Below, piece by piece: positions 49,699-59,991 of a stretch of 64,000 nt of DNA. The position numbers were made by a program, and so were the translations under genes. The DNA is from Solwaraspora sp. WMMD406 (lineage in GTDB: Bacteria; Actinomycetota; Actinomycetes; Mycobacteriales; Micromonosporaceae): NCBI RefSeq assembly GCF_029626025.1, contig NZ_JARUBF010000001.1, forward strand, positions 6,294,001-6,358,000. The letters run 5' to 3'. The notes beneath the pieces were generated by a model, which was not told the DNA's origin, did no database searches, and worked only from the letters and a program-made list of their open reading frames with translations. Within the stretch, counting starts at the first letter, position 1. Every line of letters begins with the position of its first letter.

Positions 49699-50056
49699 TC
49701 AGCACCCTCTCCAGCAGTTCCGTGCCCACCGCGTCATTCGTGTCGTCCAGGGATGTCGGTTCGTATACCGCGACCAGGCCGTCGGAGGCCATGTCCGCGA
49801 TAATGACCCGGGCTACTCCGAGTGGAAGCTGCATCCGCGCCGCGATCTCCGCGAGCGACTGCAGCCGGCCGTCACATAGCGCGGCAATGTATTGGTGCTC
49901 TCGACCGCTGCCGCCCTTTGTCGCGCCTGCGGACCGACCACGCACCGTTGTTTCCACGAGCGCCTCGAGGGCGATCTCCAGCTTCGGCCGGGTACGACCA
50001 CGGGTAACGGCGTACGGCCTGACCAACGCACCCGTCGGCTCATCGCGTTCGGTCAT
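49679..50056 (-). CDS. cvnC: Conservon DUF742 protein CvnC
   Basis: A 125-residue DUF742 winged-helix-like protein: GALVRPYAVTRGRTRPKLEIALEALVETT (split at the middle) and LQSLAEIAARMQLPLGVARVIIADMASDGLVAVYEP are the standard features. Third gene of the conservon. AGGGGG is within 15 bases of the ATG. Role: presumed link between the Roadblock protein and the GTPase. Confidence 0.92.
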   Translation of the reverse strand: MTERDEPTGALVRPYAVTRGRTRPKLEIALEALVETTVRGRSAGATKGGSGREHQYIAALCDGRLQSLAEIAARMQLPLGVARVIIADMASDGLVAVYEPTSLDDTNDAVGTELLERVLSGLRRL

Positions 50057-50173
50057 CTGCCATCACCCCCTCTCGTCCTGCCAACAGCCCCACCCCGTCG
50101 GAGCTCGTCGTGTCGAATTTCGTCAGGTCCACAGCGGCCGGATGCATCCCGGGAGTGGACGTCGTGTGCCGGG

Positions 50174-50578
50174 TCAGCCCAGCATTCCCGCAGCCGTACG
50201 CGGCGCCGGCGTGAGCGCGTCACCGACTCGATCGACCAGTAGCGCCATTTCGTACCCCACCTGGCCCACGTCACTGCTGCGAGCGGCCAGCACCGCGAAC
50301 GACGAGCCGTCCGAGATCGACATGAGGAACAGGAATCCGTTGTCCATCTCGACCACTGTCTGCAGCACAGCACCACCTTCGAAACAGCGTGCGGCACCTT
50401 GTGTGAGGCTGACCAGTCCGGAGGCGATGGCCGCGAGTTGGTCCGCCCGGTCCCGGGGAAGGTCCCGGGACGCCGCCAGGAGCAGACCGTCCGCCGAGAC
50501 CGCGATCGCGTGAGCGACCCCGGGCACGCGGTCGGCGAAGTTGGCCAGCAACCAACCGAGATCCTGCGTAGATGTCAT
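50174..50578 (-). CDS. cvnB: Conservon Roadblock/LC7 protein CvnB
   Basis: A 134-residue Roadblock/LC7 fold protein ([37 protein letters not shown]). It is the likely regulator (GAP-like or MglB-like) of the small GTPase CvnD. Its start overlaps the cvnA stop by four bases, giving tight coupling. Confidence 0.92.
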   Translation of the reverse strand: MTSTQDLGWLLANFADRVPGVAHAIAVSADGLLLAASRDLPRDRADQLAAIASGLVSLTQGAARCFEGGAVLQTVVEMDNGFLFLMSISDGSSFAVLAARSSDVGQVGYEMALLVDRVGDALTPAPRTAAGMLG

Positions 50579-53500
50579 CCCTCATGCTCCTTGCCAGCCT
50601 GCGAGGATTGCTGCCCTCCCGGGGCCGCCCCCGGGTTGGTCGAGTGGTCGTCCTTGGGCTGCGTCCGGCCGCGTTGCACACCACGGTGGTACGCGGACAA
50701 TAGCCCACGGACCGCTTCTGGTGAACGACGCTGTACCGAACTTGTCGCCTTGTCTACGCCACCTGGTACCAGCTGTGCCATCGGGACCCGTTTCGGGAGT
50801 CCCGCCTGGGTCTTTTCGGCTACCGCCACCTCGGCCGCAGCGCTGGCCGCCCGCCAGCCGTCGTCGGCGGCGGTCTGCCAACCGTCCGGCCGGCCGCCGT
50901 CCCGGGAGTTGCCGTCCCGGGAGTTGCCGTCCCGGGAGTTGCCGTCCCGGGAGTTGCCGCCACCGTTGCCGCCGCCACCGGTCGCGACCGGCTCTGGCCG
51001 GCGCGGCAGCCCTGTGCCCGTTCCCGAGCCACTCGCCACGGCGGCCGGTGCCGGCCGAGCGGAGTCCGTGGCCGACTGGGTGGATGCGACCGACGCCGAC
51101 GAGGTCGATGGTGTCATCATCGCTACGGCAGCCTCGCGTGCCTCCTCCGCCGTCGGGCGGCGGGTCCGGAACCACGCGGATTCGAGTTCACGGAAGATCG
51201 GTAGTTCCATGGTCTCGTCCGCGAAGCGTTTGGGCGCTGCGGCGGGAGCGGGCACCGGATGTGGAGCCGAAGCGGGGTTTTCGGCGTCCGAGCGGGTCAC
51301 CCGTGGCAGTTCCGCCGTCATGTCGAGCGCGGCCGCCAACTTCTCCGGCACCGGCGGAGTGACGGCGTCGCGGTCGGCCGCGACCGGCGGCCAGGCCGGT
51401 GGCGCAGAAGCCGGCGGTGCTGCGGATGGCACCACCGTCGGGGGCACCGCCGGTGGTGCCGAACTCGCCGGAACGATCGGATGCTGCGCCGTGGGGGCCG
51501 ACGACGCGGACTGATGAAAGGCCGCCGGATGCTGCTGATTGCCCGCCGACGACGGTGGCACAGGTGGCGCCGAGAACGGTCGTACCGGTGGCGCGGAGAC
51601 CGGTGGGACCGACACCGGTGGCGCGGAGACCGGTGGGATGTACGGCTGTCCGCTGACCGGCTGTCGACCACCGGCACCCGGTGTCTCGGGCGACGTCGGG
51701 ATCTGCCGGGGGATCACGCCACCCGGTGTGCCGCCGGCCACCTCGCCGTCGACCGTCCAGTGGTCGTTCGATCGGCGTTGCGGCAACGGCTCCGTACGCG
51801 ATCCGCCGTTGGTCGGCACGCCGTTGAACATCTCCGAGCCGTTGGCGCCGTTGCTTCCGTTGGCGCCGTTGCTCGCTCCGGTGAGATCCGACCAGGCCGG
51901 CATGGCCCTCGCCGGGGTGGACGGTTTCACCGGACCGCCGCCGTTGACCGGGGCCGGCTCGAACGGACGCGGCGGCGGTCCGATCTGCGCCGGTGGTTCG
52001 GTCGGCGGGCCGAAGCCGGTTCCGGGGCCACCAGGGCCGGTTCCGGGGCCACCGGGGCCGGCCGGGCCGCCGCCTTCGAGCGCCAGCGGCGCGGGGAACG
52101 GTGATCGGGCGGGTGCCGCCGGGGTGTCCGGCCCGGCGGCGCCGAACGCGGCGGGTGCGGTGGTGCGGCCCGCGAGTGCCCGTGGGATGAGCACCGCGGT
52201 CGGCAACGTGACGTCGGCGATGGTGCCCCGTTCGGTAGCCGGCCGCAGCTCGACCTTGACCCCGTGCCGGGCGGCCAGCCGGGCGACCACGACCAGGCCC
52301 ATCATCCGGGACACCGCGACGTCGACCATCGGGGGTGTGGCGAGCCGTTCGTTGAGGTCACGCAACTGCTCGGGGGTGATGCCGATACCCCGGTCCTCGA
52401 CGTAGAGCACCGCCCGGTCACCGACCCGCCGGGCCTCCACCATGACGTGGGAGTCCGGCGGCGAGAAGGCGGTGGCGTTGTCGAACAGCTCGGCGACGAG
52501 GTGGACCAGGTCGTTGACGGCGTGCGCGGAGACCTCGATGTCACGGTCGACGACGCCGAACTCGATCCGGGTGTAGTGCTCGACCTCAGACTGGGCGGCA
52601 CGCAGCACGTCGATCAGGGCAGCTGGCTCGCGCTGCACCCGGGTGGAGTCGGCACCGGCGAGTACCAAGAGGTTCTCGTCGTTACGCCGCATTCGGGTCG
52701 CGAGGTGGTCGAGCTGGAACAGCTCGCCGAGGCGGTCCGGATCCTCCTCGCCGCGTTCCAACCGGTCCAGGTGTCCGATGAGGCGGTCGACCAGGATCTG
52801 TGACCGGCGGGCCAGGTTGACGAACATCGTCGAGACCGACGAACGCAACGCGGCCTGTTCCGCCGCGGTCCGGACGGCCTCCAGGTGAACGGCGTTGAAC
52901 GCCTCGGTGACCTGGCCGAATTCGTCCTTGCTGCGCACCGGCAGCGGCTCGGCGATCTGATTGGCCAGTTGCACCGGGGATGCCTGGGCGGTGACCTGTG
53001 GATCGCGCAGCCGGGCGACGGCCTGCGGCAGGCCGTGCTGAGCCACCGCGAGCGCGCCCTGGCGGAGTTCGCGCAGCGAACGGGCCATCGACCGGGCGAC
53101 CAGCGCGGCGAAGAGGATGGCGAGCAGCAGTACGAACAGCAGCAGGATCGTTTCGACGAGCAGCCGCTGCTGGACGTCGTTACTGAGCACGGTGGCCTCG
53201 TTGACCACGTCGCTGTCGATCTTCTGCTCGACGGTACGGATCAGATCGGCGTGACCGACCAGCGCGGCGTCCCAGGCCTCGGCGTCGAACGGCGTGTTGC
53301 GCATCGACTCTTCGCTCTGGCCACGGATGAAGCCACCGTAGGTGTCCGCCTCACGCAGCGCCGGACCCGCCACGGTCTGGTTGTAGAACTCCAGGTCGTC
53401 CGCTGTCGCGGCGGCTTCGAACGCCTGCCGGGACTGAGCCTGACCGGCCCGGGTGCTGATGTAGTCGGTACGCAGCGCCGGAGTCAGGGCGTCCTGGCTG

Positions 53501-54174
53501 AACGCCCGCAGGACCACCACCCGTTCGCGGGACAGGAACTCTTTGTTGCGGGCGAGCGCGGCGGTGGCCCGCATGTGGTCACTCAGCGCGGTGTCGTTGG
53601 CCAGCTGGGCGGCCGAGTCCCGGATGTCCAGCAGGTCGCTGAGGAGCACCTCGTACGCGCGGGCGGCCTCGGTGAGCCGGAAGGCACCGTCTTCGGTGGC
53701 GCTGTTGACGACCTGGCTGCGCAGGCCGGGAAGATCGGCGAGGTTCTGATCGACTCGGGCGAGCAGATTGCGGAAGTTGACTGGCAGGTCGGTCAGCTCG
53801 GCCCGCCGCTGCGAGTACGGCGTCCGTGATTCGTCGACGGTGCCGTGCAGGGCGTTGTAGGCGTCCAGGTAACGACGCTCGAGTTCCTCGTCCTGCGTAC
53901 CGAGGAGAAGCACGGCGGCGGCGCGCTCGTTCTGCAGGTCGTGGACCAGGTCGCCGGAGGCCCGGGTGAGGGTGGCGAGGGTGTGGGCCTGGCTTGCGTT
54001 GTTGGCGGTCTCGAGGTGGCCGATCAGACCGTTGGTGCCGACGACGATCGTCGCCAGGGTGGGCACGATCATAATCAGACCGAGCTTGGACCAGATCGGC
54101 AGATCGTTAAGCCGGCCAACCGGCCGGCGGAGACGCGACAGGAAGGAGTCTGCCGTCTTCGGCCGCTTGCTCAC
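50575..54174 (-). CDS. cvnA: Conservon sensor histidine-kinase-like protein CvnA
   Basis: A 1199-residue membrane sensor. First TM helix [20 protein letters not shown], an extracytoplasmic nitrate/nitrite-sensing-like (NIT) helical domain, second TM helix [23 protein letters not shown], then HAMP and an HATPase domain ([41 protein letters not shown]). No classical H-box is visible, as in other conservon kinases. The last 480 residues are Pro/Ser/Ala-rich and end with the [15 protein letters not shown] module. Start GTG 54174 (VSKRPKT) follows GAGGAGG; an upstream ATG at 54261 would add 29 residues. Confidence 0.92.
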   Translation of the reverse strand: MSKRPKTADSFLSRLRRPVGRLNDLPIWSKLGLIMIVPTLATIVVGTNGLIGHLETANNASQAHTLATLTRASGDLVHDLQNERAAAVLLLGTQDEELERRYLDAYNALHGTVDESRTPYSQRRAELTDLPVNFRNLLARVDQNLADLPGLRSQVVNSATEDGAFRLTEAARAYEVLLSDLLDIRDSAAQLANDTALSDHMRATAALARNKEFLSRERVVVLRAFSQDALTPALRTDYISTRAGQAQSRQAFEAAATADDLEFYNQTVAGPALREADTYGGFIRGQSEESMRNTPFDAEAWDAALVGHADLIRTVEQKIDSDVVNEATVLSNDVQQRLLVETILLLFVLLLAILFAALVARSMARSLRELRQGALAVAQHGLPQAVARLRDPQVTAQASPVQLANQIAEPLPVRSKDEFGQVTEAFNAVHLEAVRTAAEQAALRSSVSTMFVNLARRSQILVDRLIGHLDRLERGEEDPDRLGELFQLDHLATRMRRNDENLLVLAGADSTRVQREPAALIDVLRAAQSEVEHYTRIEFGVVDRDIEVSAHAVNDLVHLVAELFDNATAFSPPDSHVMVEARRVGDRAVLYVEDRGIGITPEQLRDLNERLATPPMVDVAVSRMMGLVVVARLAARHGVKVELRPATERGTIADVTLPTAVLIPRALAGRTTAPAAFGAAGPDTPAAPARSPFPAPLALEGGGPAGPGGPGTGPGGPGTGFGPPTEPPAQIGPPPRPFEPAPVNGGGPVKPSTPARAMPAWSDLTGASNGANGSNGANGSEMFNGVPTNGGSRTEPLPQRRSNDHWTVDGEVAGGTPGGVIPRQIPTSPETPGAGGRQPVSGQPYIPPVSAPPVSVPPVSAPPVRPFSAPPVPPSSAGNQQHPAAFHQSASSAPTAQHPIVPASSAPPAVPPTVVPSAAPPASAPPAWPPVAADRDAVTPPVPEKLAAALDMTAELPRVTRSDAENPASAPHPVPAPAAAPKRFADETMELPIFRELESAWFRTRRPTAEEAREAAVAMMTPSTSSASVASTQSATDSARPAPAAVASGSGTGTGLPRRPEPVATGGGGNGGGNSRDGNSRDGNSRDGNSRDGGRPDGWQTAADDGWRAASAAAEVAVAEKTQAGLPKRVPMAQLVPGGVDKATSSVQRRSPEAVRGLLSAYHRGVQRGRTQPKDDHSTNPGAAPGGQQSSQAGKEHEG

Positions 54175-54598
54175 GTCACCGCCCTCCTCATCGGTGCCGG
54201 TCGGATGCACCGGGCACCGCCCATCGGCCGACCCGGGCGGATCGGACCTCCGAGATTCCATCACGACACCACCCAAAGAGAAAGCCCAGGTGGTCAGTCA
54301 CTCGGAGTGTGATGCGATGGTTATCCGGACTTCTAACGATTTGCACTCTCGTGGCTACCGTAAGTAATCGTCCCTGTCCAGAATGTCTCGTTCGCACGCC
54401 GCTACGCTCGCGATGCGCGACGTGCCATCGTACGCCCGGCGGCGACCCGGCGTGCGCGGCGGACATGCCGGATTACGCGGTACCTGACGACCGCGCGTCC
54501 GTCCGGCCGATCCGGCGTCGACCGGACGGCCGGTCGGCAGGCCCCTACCAGGCCTTTGTCAGGGACTGGTCGGCCAGGACCACGGCCGGCGGCCAAGG
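54175..54598. other. 424-bp upstream region of the conservon
   Basis: Contains the cvnA promoter region. A dyad CACTC-G-GAGTG (54300-54310) resembles, at 9 of 11 constrained positions, a BldD-type box; this is weak. An ORF with CxxC pairs (54309-54620) was not accepted as a gene. Near 54330-54360 the DNA is AT-richer, fitting a promoter. Confidence 0.4.
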
Positions 54599-55681
54599 TC
54601 AGGCCAGCAGCTTCGCGTAGCCCGGCTTGATGACGTCGTCGATGATCGCCAACCGCTCATCGAACGGAATGAACGCACTCTTCATCGCATTAACCGTCAA
54701 CCACCGCAACTCCGACCACCCCCACCCAAACGCCTCCACCAACAACCACATCTCCCGCGACATCGACGTCCCACTCATCAACCGATTATCCGTATTCACC
54801 GTCACCCGAAACCGCAAATCACGCAACAACCCGATCGGATGCTCACCAATCGAACCCACCGCACCCGTCTGCACATTCGACGACGGACACAACTCCAACG
54901 GAATCCGCTTATCCCGCACATACGCCGCCAACCGCCCCAACCGCACCCCACCATCCGCACCCACCTCCACATCATCCACAATCCGCACCCCATGCCCCAA
55001 CCGATCCGCCCCACACCACTGAATCGCCTGCCAAATCGACGGCAACCCAAAAGCCTCACCCGCATGAATCGTAAAATGAAAATTCTCCCGCTGCAAAAAC
55101 TCAAAAGCATCCAAATGCCGAGTCGGCGGAAAACCCGCCTCCGCCCCCGCGATATCAAACCCCACCACCCCCGCATCCCGATACCGCACCGCCAACTCCG
55201 CGATCTCCTGCGACCGCGCCGCATGCCGCATCGCCGTCAACAACGTCCCCACCCGCACCACCCGACCCGCCCCCGCCGCCCGCGCACACCCATCCGCGAA
55301 CCCCGCCAACACCGCCTCCACCACCGCACCCAACCCCAACCCCCGCTCAAGATGCTGCTCCGGCGCGAACCGCACCTCCGCGTACACCACCCCGTCCGCC
55401 GCCAGATCCACCGCACACTCCGACGCCACCCGAAACAACGCCGACTCCGTCTGCATCACCGCCACCGTGTGCGCGAACGTCTCCAGATACCGCTCCAACG
55501 ACCCCGAATCCGCCGCCGACACGAACCACCGACCCAACCCCACCGGATCCGCCACCGGCAACACATGACCCACCTCATCGGCCAACTCCACCACCGACTC
55601 CGGACGCAACCCCCCATCCAGATGGTCATGCAACAACGCCTTCGGCGCCCGGACGATCTCCTCAAACGAAACAGCCACCAT
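54599..55681 (-). CDS. add: Adenosine deaminase
   Basis: A 360-residue adenosine deaminase: zinc ligands HDHLDGG (His18, His20) and the [14 protein letters not shown] and NTDN segments are in the usual order. It converts (deoxy)adenosine to (deoxy)inosine in the salvage pathway. The N-terminus is at the ATG 55681; an upstream in-frame extension looks non-coding. The gene stands out by its third codon positions, which are mostly G or T on the coding strand (GGT, GTG, TTG, GCG, TCG) rather than the C/G mix of neighbours. Confidence 0.95.
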   Translation of the reverse strand: MVAVSFEEIVRAPKALLHDHLDGGLRPESVVELADEVGHVLPVADPVGLGRWFVSAADSGSLERYLETFAHTVAVMQTESALFRVASECAVDLAADGVVYAEVRFAPEQHLERGLGLGAVVEAVLAGFADGCARAAGAGRVVRVGTLLTAMRHAARSQEIAELAVRYRDAGVVGFDIAGAEAGFPPTRHLDAFEFLQRENFHFTIHAGEAFGLPSIWQAIQWCGADRLGHGVRIVDDVEVGADGGVRLGRLAAYVRDKRIPLELCPSSNVQTGAVGSIGEHPIGLLRDLRFRVTVNTDNRLMSGTSMSREMWLLVEAFGWGWSELRWLTVNAMKSAFIPFDERLAIIDDVIKPGYAKLLA

Positions 55682-55814
55682 GGATGGCAGGGTAGTGGGT
55701 GACCGTACGCACTCGTGTCGGCCACACCGAGCCCGGCACCCGGGCCCGGCACCCGAGCCCGACACCCCGACCAGGACGCACGGCGAGAAACCCCGGCCGG
55801 CAAGATGACAGGCG

Positions 55815-56750
55815 ATGCTCGCCGACCTGGTGCCGTACCTGCGCTGCCCGTTGTGCCGTCAGCCGTTCGCCGCCGGCAGCACCACCGCCGGCAACGCCGC
55901 AGCCGGCAGCACTGCGGCCGAAGCCGGCACGGTGCGGACGCTGCGCTGCCCGACCGGACACCACTTCGACGTCGCCCGCCAGGGCCACGTCGACCTGCTG
56001 CCCGGCGCGGTGACCCACGGCGGCGACACCACCGAGATGGTCTCGGCCCGGGACCGGTTCCTGGCCGCCGGTAATTTCGCGGCGGTCCGGGACAGCGTCG
56101 TACGAGCGGCCAGCGCACACCTCCACGTCATCGCGAGGCCCGCCGGTCAGCCGCCCGCCGGTCAGCCGCCCGCCGGTCAGCCGCTCGTCGTCGACGCCGG
56201 GGCCGGAACCGGTGCCTACCTGTCCGCCGTACTCGACGCCCGGACCGACGGTCACGGCCTCGCCCTGGACATCTCCAAGGCGGCGGTACGCCGTGCCGCA
56301 CGGGCCCACCCCCGAAGCGGCGCGGTCCGGTGCGACACGTGGCGCTCGCTGCCGATCGTCAACGGCTGCGCGGACCTGGTACTCAACGTGTTCGCCCCGC
56401 GTAACGGCGCCGAGTTCGCCCGGATCCTGCGCCCGGGTGGAGCGCTGATCGTGGTCACCCCGGAACCAGATCATCTCGGTGAACTGGTCGACGCGCTGCG
56501 ACTGCTGCGGGTCGATCCGGAGAAGGAGGCACGGGTGGCGGCGGCGCTCGGCCGCTACTTCCGCCCGAGCCAGAGCGCGACGATCCACGATCGGCTGGAG
56601 CTGGACCGGGCCGGGGCCGAGGCCGTCGTGGCGATGGGCCCCAGCGCGCGGCACGCGGATCCGGGCGGGCTCGCCGAGCGAATCGCCGGGCTGCCGGAAC
56701 CGATCGGCGTGACCACGGCGGTCCGACTGACCGTCTACCAGGCCGACTGA
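55815..56750 (+). CDS. rlmA: RlmA-type 23S rRNA (guanine-N1) methyltransferase
   Basis: A 311-residue enzyme with an N-terminal zinc finger ([11 protein letters not shown] and [11 protein letters not shown], with C-x2-C and C-x3-H) and a SAM-binding domain ([30 protein letters not shown]). This is the plan of RlmA-I/II (TlrB-like), which methylate the G745/G748 region and can affect macrolide or tylosin binding. A 15-bp repeat coding for [10 protein letters not shown] is inserted before motif I. Divergent from add with 133 bp between. Confidence 0.87.
   Translation: MLADLVPYLRCPLCRQPFAAGSTTAGNAAAGSTAAEAGTVRTLRCPTGHHFDVARQGHVDLLPGAVTHGGDTTEMVSARDRFLAAGNFAAVRDSVVRAASAHLHVIARPAGQPPAGQPPAGQPLVVDAGAGTGAYLSAVLDARTDGHGLALDISKAAVRRAARAHPRSGAVRCDTWRSLPIVNGCADLVLNVFAPRNGAEFARILRPGGALIVVTPEPDHLGELVDALRLLRVDPEKEARVAAALGRYFRPSQSATIHDRLELDRAGAEAVVAMGPSARHADPGGLAERIAGLPEPIGVTTAVRLTVYQAD
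56147..56182. repeat. 15-bp repeat in rlmA
   Basis: Three near-identical copies of CCCGCCGGTCAGCCG code for the (PAGQP)3 insert in the linker before the SAM motif. Confidence 0.65.
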
Positions 56751-56802
56751 CCGTTCACCAGGACGACCTATCAACTACCGAACGACGGAGAGTCCGGGTC
56801 GC

Positions 56803-57483
56803 TCAGGTGGAAAGGTCGATCTCCTCCCAGCCGGCGGGTGGATCGTGGTACGGGCCGCGAAATATCACCGCCCATTCCAGTGCCCATCGGCGCTGTCCGA
56901 TCGCGTTGGCGTCGACCACTCCGGGCAGCGGTTCGCCCCGTCGTTCCGCCTCCAGATATCCCCAGTCGAGACAGTAGTAGAAGTCGAGCAGCACTGCGGC
57001 TTCCGCCGCGTCACGCGGCGCGACGAGCGTCCGGGACCGCCACTGGGCGAAGGTCTCCCCCGCTGGCAGGTTCGGCAGCAGCGACATCAGCCGGTCGTCC
57101 GAGGCGGCGACCGGGTCGAGATGTCGGGTCAGCCCGAGCACCCAGGCGAGCGCGAAGATGGCGTCGTGGTGCAGGACGAACGACCGATGGTCGCCTCGGC
57201 CGCCGATGACGAACTGCCATTCCGGCGGCGTGACCAACTCGACCAGATGCGAGCCGAGCAACCAGCTCATCGCCGCCTGCGGCGGCATCCCGAAACAGCG
57301 GGCCAGGACCAGGTGCAGGATCGCGGTCCGGGCTTCGATTTCGGCGGTCGGCCGCAACTCGACCGCGTCACCTGGTTCCCAGACCAGCGGGAACTGCGCA
57401 GGCGGCAGCGGTAGGCGGAGCCGACGCAGCTCGTCGAGACTCTCCGCGCGAATGGCCCGGGGGTCAGGAGCGAGTACGGTCAC
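56803..57483 (-). CDS. DUF4272 protein
   Basis: A 226-residue protein of DUF4272. RSAESLDELRR-like start (IRAESLDELRRLRLPLPP), the central AILHLVLARCFGMPP helix, and the C-terminal RRWALEWAVIFRGPYHDPPAGWEEIDLST (typical ending W-(D/E)-(D/E)-V-x-L-x-T) support the assignment. Function unknown. Start GTG 57483. Confidence 0.75.
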   Translation of the reverse strand: MTVLAPDPRAIRAESLDELRRLRLPLPPAQFPLVWEPGDAVELRPTAEIEARTAILHLVLARCFGMPPQAAMSWLLGSHLVELVTPPEWQFVIGGRGDHRSFVLHHDAIFALAWVLGLTRHLDPVAASDDRLMSLLPNLPAGETFAQWRSRTLVAPRDAAEAAVLLDFYYCLDWGYLEAERRGEPLPGVVDANAIGQRRWALEWAVIFRGPYHDPPAGWEEIDLST

Positions 57484-57574
57484 AGGCCTCGTTCCCTGCT
57501 AGTCGGCGTCGGTCTTCTCCTGGACTACCCCCCTGGCGAGGCAGGATATCCGCTCGCCGACAGCGGTGCCACGA

Positions 57575-57633
57575 CCGGTCACGGTCGACGGCGCCACTGC
57601 CGGTCACGGTCGACGGCGCCACTACCGGTCACG
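57575..57633. repeat. 25-bp tandem repeat (2.4 copies)
   Basis: CCGGTCACGGTCGACGGCGC plus CACTG/CACTA is repeated twice with a partial third copy, between the deoA stop and the DUF4272 start. Confidence 0.75.
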
Positions 57634-57653
57634 TCCGGCGGACGACCGGCGGC

Positions 57654-58991
57654 TCAACCGATCCGCTCGATCACGAGATCGCCGTCGGGTGGCGGCTGGT
57701 CGGTCAGCCGTACCGCGTCGGCGATGCCCGGCAGCACGTCGGCGATCCGGTCGGGCGTGTCGGCGCGCAGTTCCAGCAGCGGGTCGCCGGCCCGGACCGC
57801 GTCGCCCGGCCGCCGGTGCAGGATCACCCCGGCGGCGGCGCTCACCGGGTCCTCCTTACGGGCGCGGCCGGCGCCGAGACGCCAGGCGGCGACCCCGACG
57901 GTACGGGCGTCCACCGCCGCCACGTAGCCGTCCCGGTCGGCGCGGATCAGCTCGGCCTCGGCGGCGACGGGCAGCGGCGCGGACGGGTCGCCACCCTGTG
58001 CCCTGATCATCGCCCGCCAGCTGTCCATCGCCCGGCCGTCGCGCAGCGCGGCCGCCGGGTCGGCGTCGGTCAGCCCGGCGGCGTCGAGCATCTCGCGGGC
58101 CAGGGTGAGGGTGAGTTCGACCACGTCGGCGGGTCCGCCGCCGGCGAGGACCTCGACCGCTTCGGCCACCTCGATGGCGTTGCCGACGGTCCGGCCCAGC
58201 GGGGTGGACATGTCGGTGAGCAGGGCGACGGTCCGCACGTCGTGTGCGGCACCGAGGTCGACCATCGTACGGGCGAGTTCCCGCGCGTCGGCGACGGAGG
58301 ACATGAACGCGCCGGTGCCGACCTTGACGTCCAGGACCAGCGCCTCGGTGCCTTCGGCGATCTTCTTGCTCATGATCGAGCTGGCGATCAGTGGTATCGC
58401 CTCGACCGTGGCGGTGACGTCGCGCAGGGCGTACAGCTTGCGGTCGGCCGGCGCCAGGTGGTCGCCGGCGGCGCAGACGACGGCCCCGATGTCACGGAGC
58501 TGCCGGACGAACTGGGCGTTGGTCAGCTGTGCCCGCCAGCCGGGGATGGCTTCGAGCTTGTCCAACGTACCGCCGGTGTGGCCGAGCCCTCGGCCGGACA
58601 GCTGCGGTACGGCCGCCCCGCAGGCGGCGACCAGCGGGGTCAACGGCAGGGTGATCTTGTCGCCGACACCGCCGGTGGAGTGTTTGTCGACCGTCGGCCG
58701 TGCGACTCCCGACAGGTCCAGCCGCTCGCCGCTGGCGATCATGGCGGCCGTCCAGCGGGCGATCTCCCCGGCGGTCATCCCGCGCAGCAGGATGGCCATG
58801 GCGAGCGCCGACATCTGCTCGTCGGCGACGTCGCCCCGGGTGTAGGCGGCGACGATCCAGTCGATCTGCGCGTCGCTGAGCCGACCGCCGTCGCGCTTGG
58901 TCCGGATCACGTCCACGGCGGTCGGGCCGACCTGCGCGCTACCGGCGGCCACGCCGACCTGCGCCCTATCGTCGGACAACGTCGTCACCAT
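57654..58991 (-). CDS. deoA: Thymidine phosphorylase
   Basis: A 445-residue pyrimidine-nucleoside phosphorylase: VDVIRTKRDGGRLSDAQIDWIV, the phosphate site TVDKHSTGGVGDK, the LSGRGLGHTGGTLDKLEAIPG signature, and the C-terminal lipoyl-like domain GDAVRAGDPLLELR. It cleaves thymidine/deoxyuridine with phosphate. ATG 58991 gives the family-typical N-terminus. Downstream of the cytidine deaminase and ABC genes in the same direction, which makes a salvage operon likely. Confidence 0.95.
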   Translation of the reverse strand: MVTTLSDDRAQVGVAAGSAQVGPTAVDVIRTKRDGGRLSDAQIDWIVAAYTRGDVADEQMSALAMAILLRGMTAGEIARWTAAMIASGERLDLSGVARPTVDKHSTGGVGDKITLPLTPLVAACGAAVPQLSGRGLGHTGGTLDKLEAIPGWRAQLTNAQFVRQLRDIGAVVCAAGDHLAPADRKLYALRDVTATVEAIPLIASSIMSKKIAEGTEALVLDVKVGTGAFMSSVADARELARTMVDLGAAHDVRTVALLTDMSTPLGRTVGNAIEVAEAVEVLAGGGPADVVELTLTLAREMLDAAGLTDADPAAALRDGRAMDSWRAMIRAQGGDPSAPLPVAAEAELIRADRDGYVAAVDARTVGVAAWRLGAGRARKEDPVSAAAGVILHRRPGDAVRAGDPLLELRADTPDRIADVLPGIADAVRLTDQPPPDGDLVIERIG

Positions 58992-59089
58992 CTCTCGTCG
59001 GCACCGCACGCGGACACGCGCGGATCGGTGTGGTAGATCGGTGTGGCAGGTCGGGCAACGGCCAGCCTGCTCGGCCGGCCAGCGGGTGC

Positions 59090-59866
59090 TCAGCCGGCCC
59101 AGCGGGTGCTCACCTCGGCCGGCGGGTCCCCCTCGCCGGCCCAGGAGACCGTGCCGTCGGCGTCGACCACGACCACCCGGTGCGTCCGGGCCCGCCCCCA
59201 GGCCACCGCCGACTCGGCCGACGGCCAGCTCGGCGCCTCCTCCAGGATGCCCGAGTCGGCGGTCCCGCCGGTGGACTCCGAACGCTCCCAGTAGCCGGTC
59301 CAGACCACCTCGCCGCCGGCCGAGTCCGGGTGCACGAAGACGGTGCCCCGCCCCCGCCAGCGGGCCAGCCGGGCGGGCACCGCCGTGTCCGGAGCGACCA
59401 CCGCCCGGCCGGCGGCGTCGGAGCGGCCGATGTGCTCGGCTCCGACCCGGCTACGGTCCGCCGGCGCGGTCAGCGCGGCCGCCGCCAGGTCCGCCGGGCC
59501 GAACGCGTGGGGCAGCAACTCCGCCACTGTCAGCGGTGCGGGCAAGGCCTCCACCAGGCATTCCGGGCCGCCGTGCTCCCAGAGCAGTTGGCGGCACCGG
59601 CCGCAGGGCATCAGCGGGCGGCCGTCGCCGCCCACGCAGGACAGCGCCACCAGCCGACCGCCGCCGGTGCTGTGCAGCGACGACACCACCCCGCACTCGG
59701 CGCAGAGCGCGACACCGTACCCGGCGTTCTCCACGTTGCAGCCGACCACCACCCGGCCGTCGTCCACGAGCCCGGCCGCGCCGACCGGGAAGCTCGAATA
59801 CGGCGCGTACGCGTGGCGCATCGCTTCCGTCGCCGCCCGCCGCAGCTCCACCCAGTCGATCTCCAC
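59090..59866 (-). CDS. cdd: Cytidine deaminase with long C-terminal extension
   Basis: A 258-residue enzyme. The cytidine-deaminase core (residues 1-125) has CAE at 55-57 and PCGRC at 87-91 for zinc, and CNVENAGYG for the substrate. Homotetrameric cytidine deaminases are about 130 residues, so the 130 C-terminal residues (from about LPHAFGP to STRW) are an additional domain of unknown type, containing repeats like VVWTGYWERSE and HRVVVVDADGTVSW. GTG 59866 has GAAGGAGG upstream. Middle gene between the nupQ-type permease gene and deoA. Confidence 0.92.
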   Translation of the reverse strand: MEIDWVELRRAATEAMRHAYAPYSSFPVGAAGLVDDGRVVVGCNVENAGYGVALCAECGVVSSLHSTGGGRLVALSCVGGDGRPLMPCGRCRQLLWEHGGPECLVEALPAPLTVAELLPHAFGPADLAAAALTAPADRSRVGAEHIGRSDAAGRAVVAPDTAVPARLARWRGRGTVFVHPDSAGGEVVWTGYWERSESTGGTADSGILEEAPSWPSAESAVAWGRARTHRVVVVDADGTVSWAGEGDPPAEVSTRWAG

Positions 59867-59991
59867 GGCTGTCCTCCTTCACCCTGCGCCCGGCCGGACA
59901 CCGGGCACCGCGGTCACCGACCGGCGGGTGCCCGCCTCCCGGCGGGGACCGGGCACCCGACCGGTCAGTGGTAAACGGTAGACGGCGGTGA

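Noticed and set aside
54298-54310. BldD-type box before cvnA
   Set aside because: Only 9 of 11 constrained positions fit, and two core bases differ; kept as a weak note in the intergenic entry, not as a site.
54309-54620. ORF of about 100 codons with CxxC pairs upstream of the conservon, divergent from it
   Set aside because: GTG start without a ribosome-binding site, codon use unlike neighbours, runs into the 3' end of add on the other strand; CxxC pairs occur by chance in this GC-rich frame.
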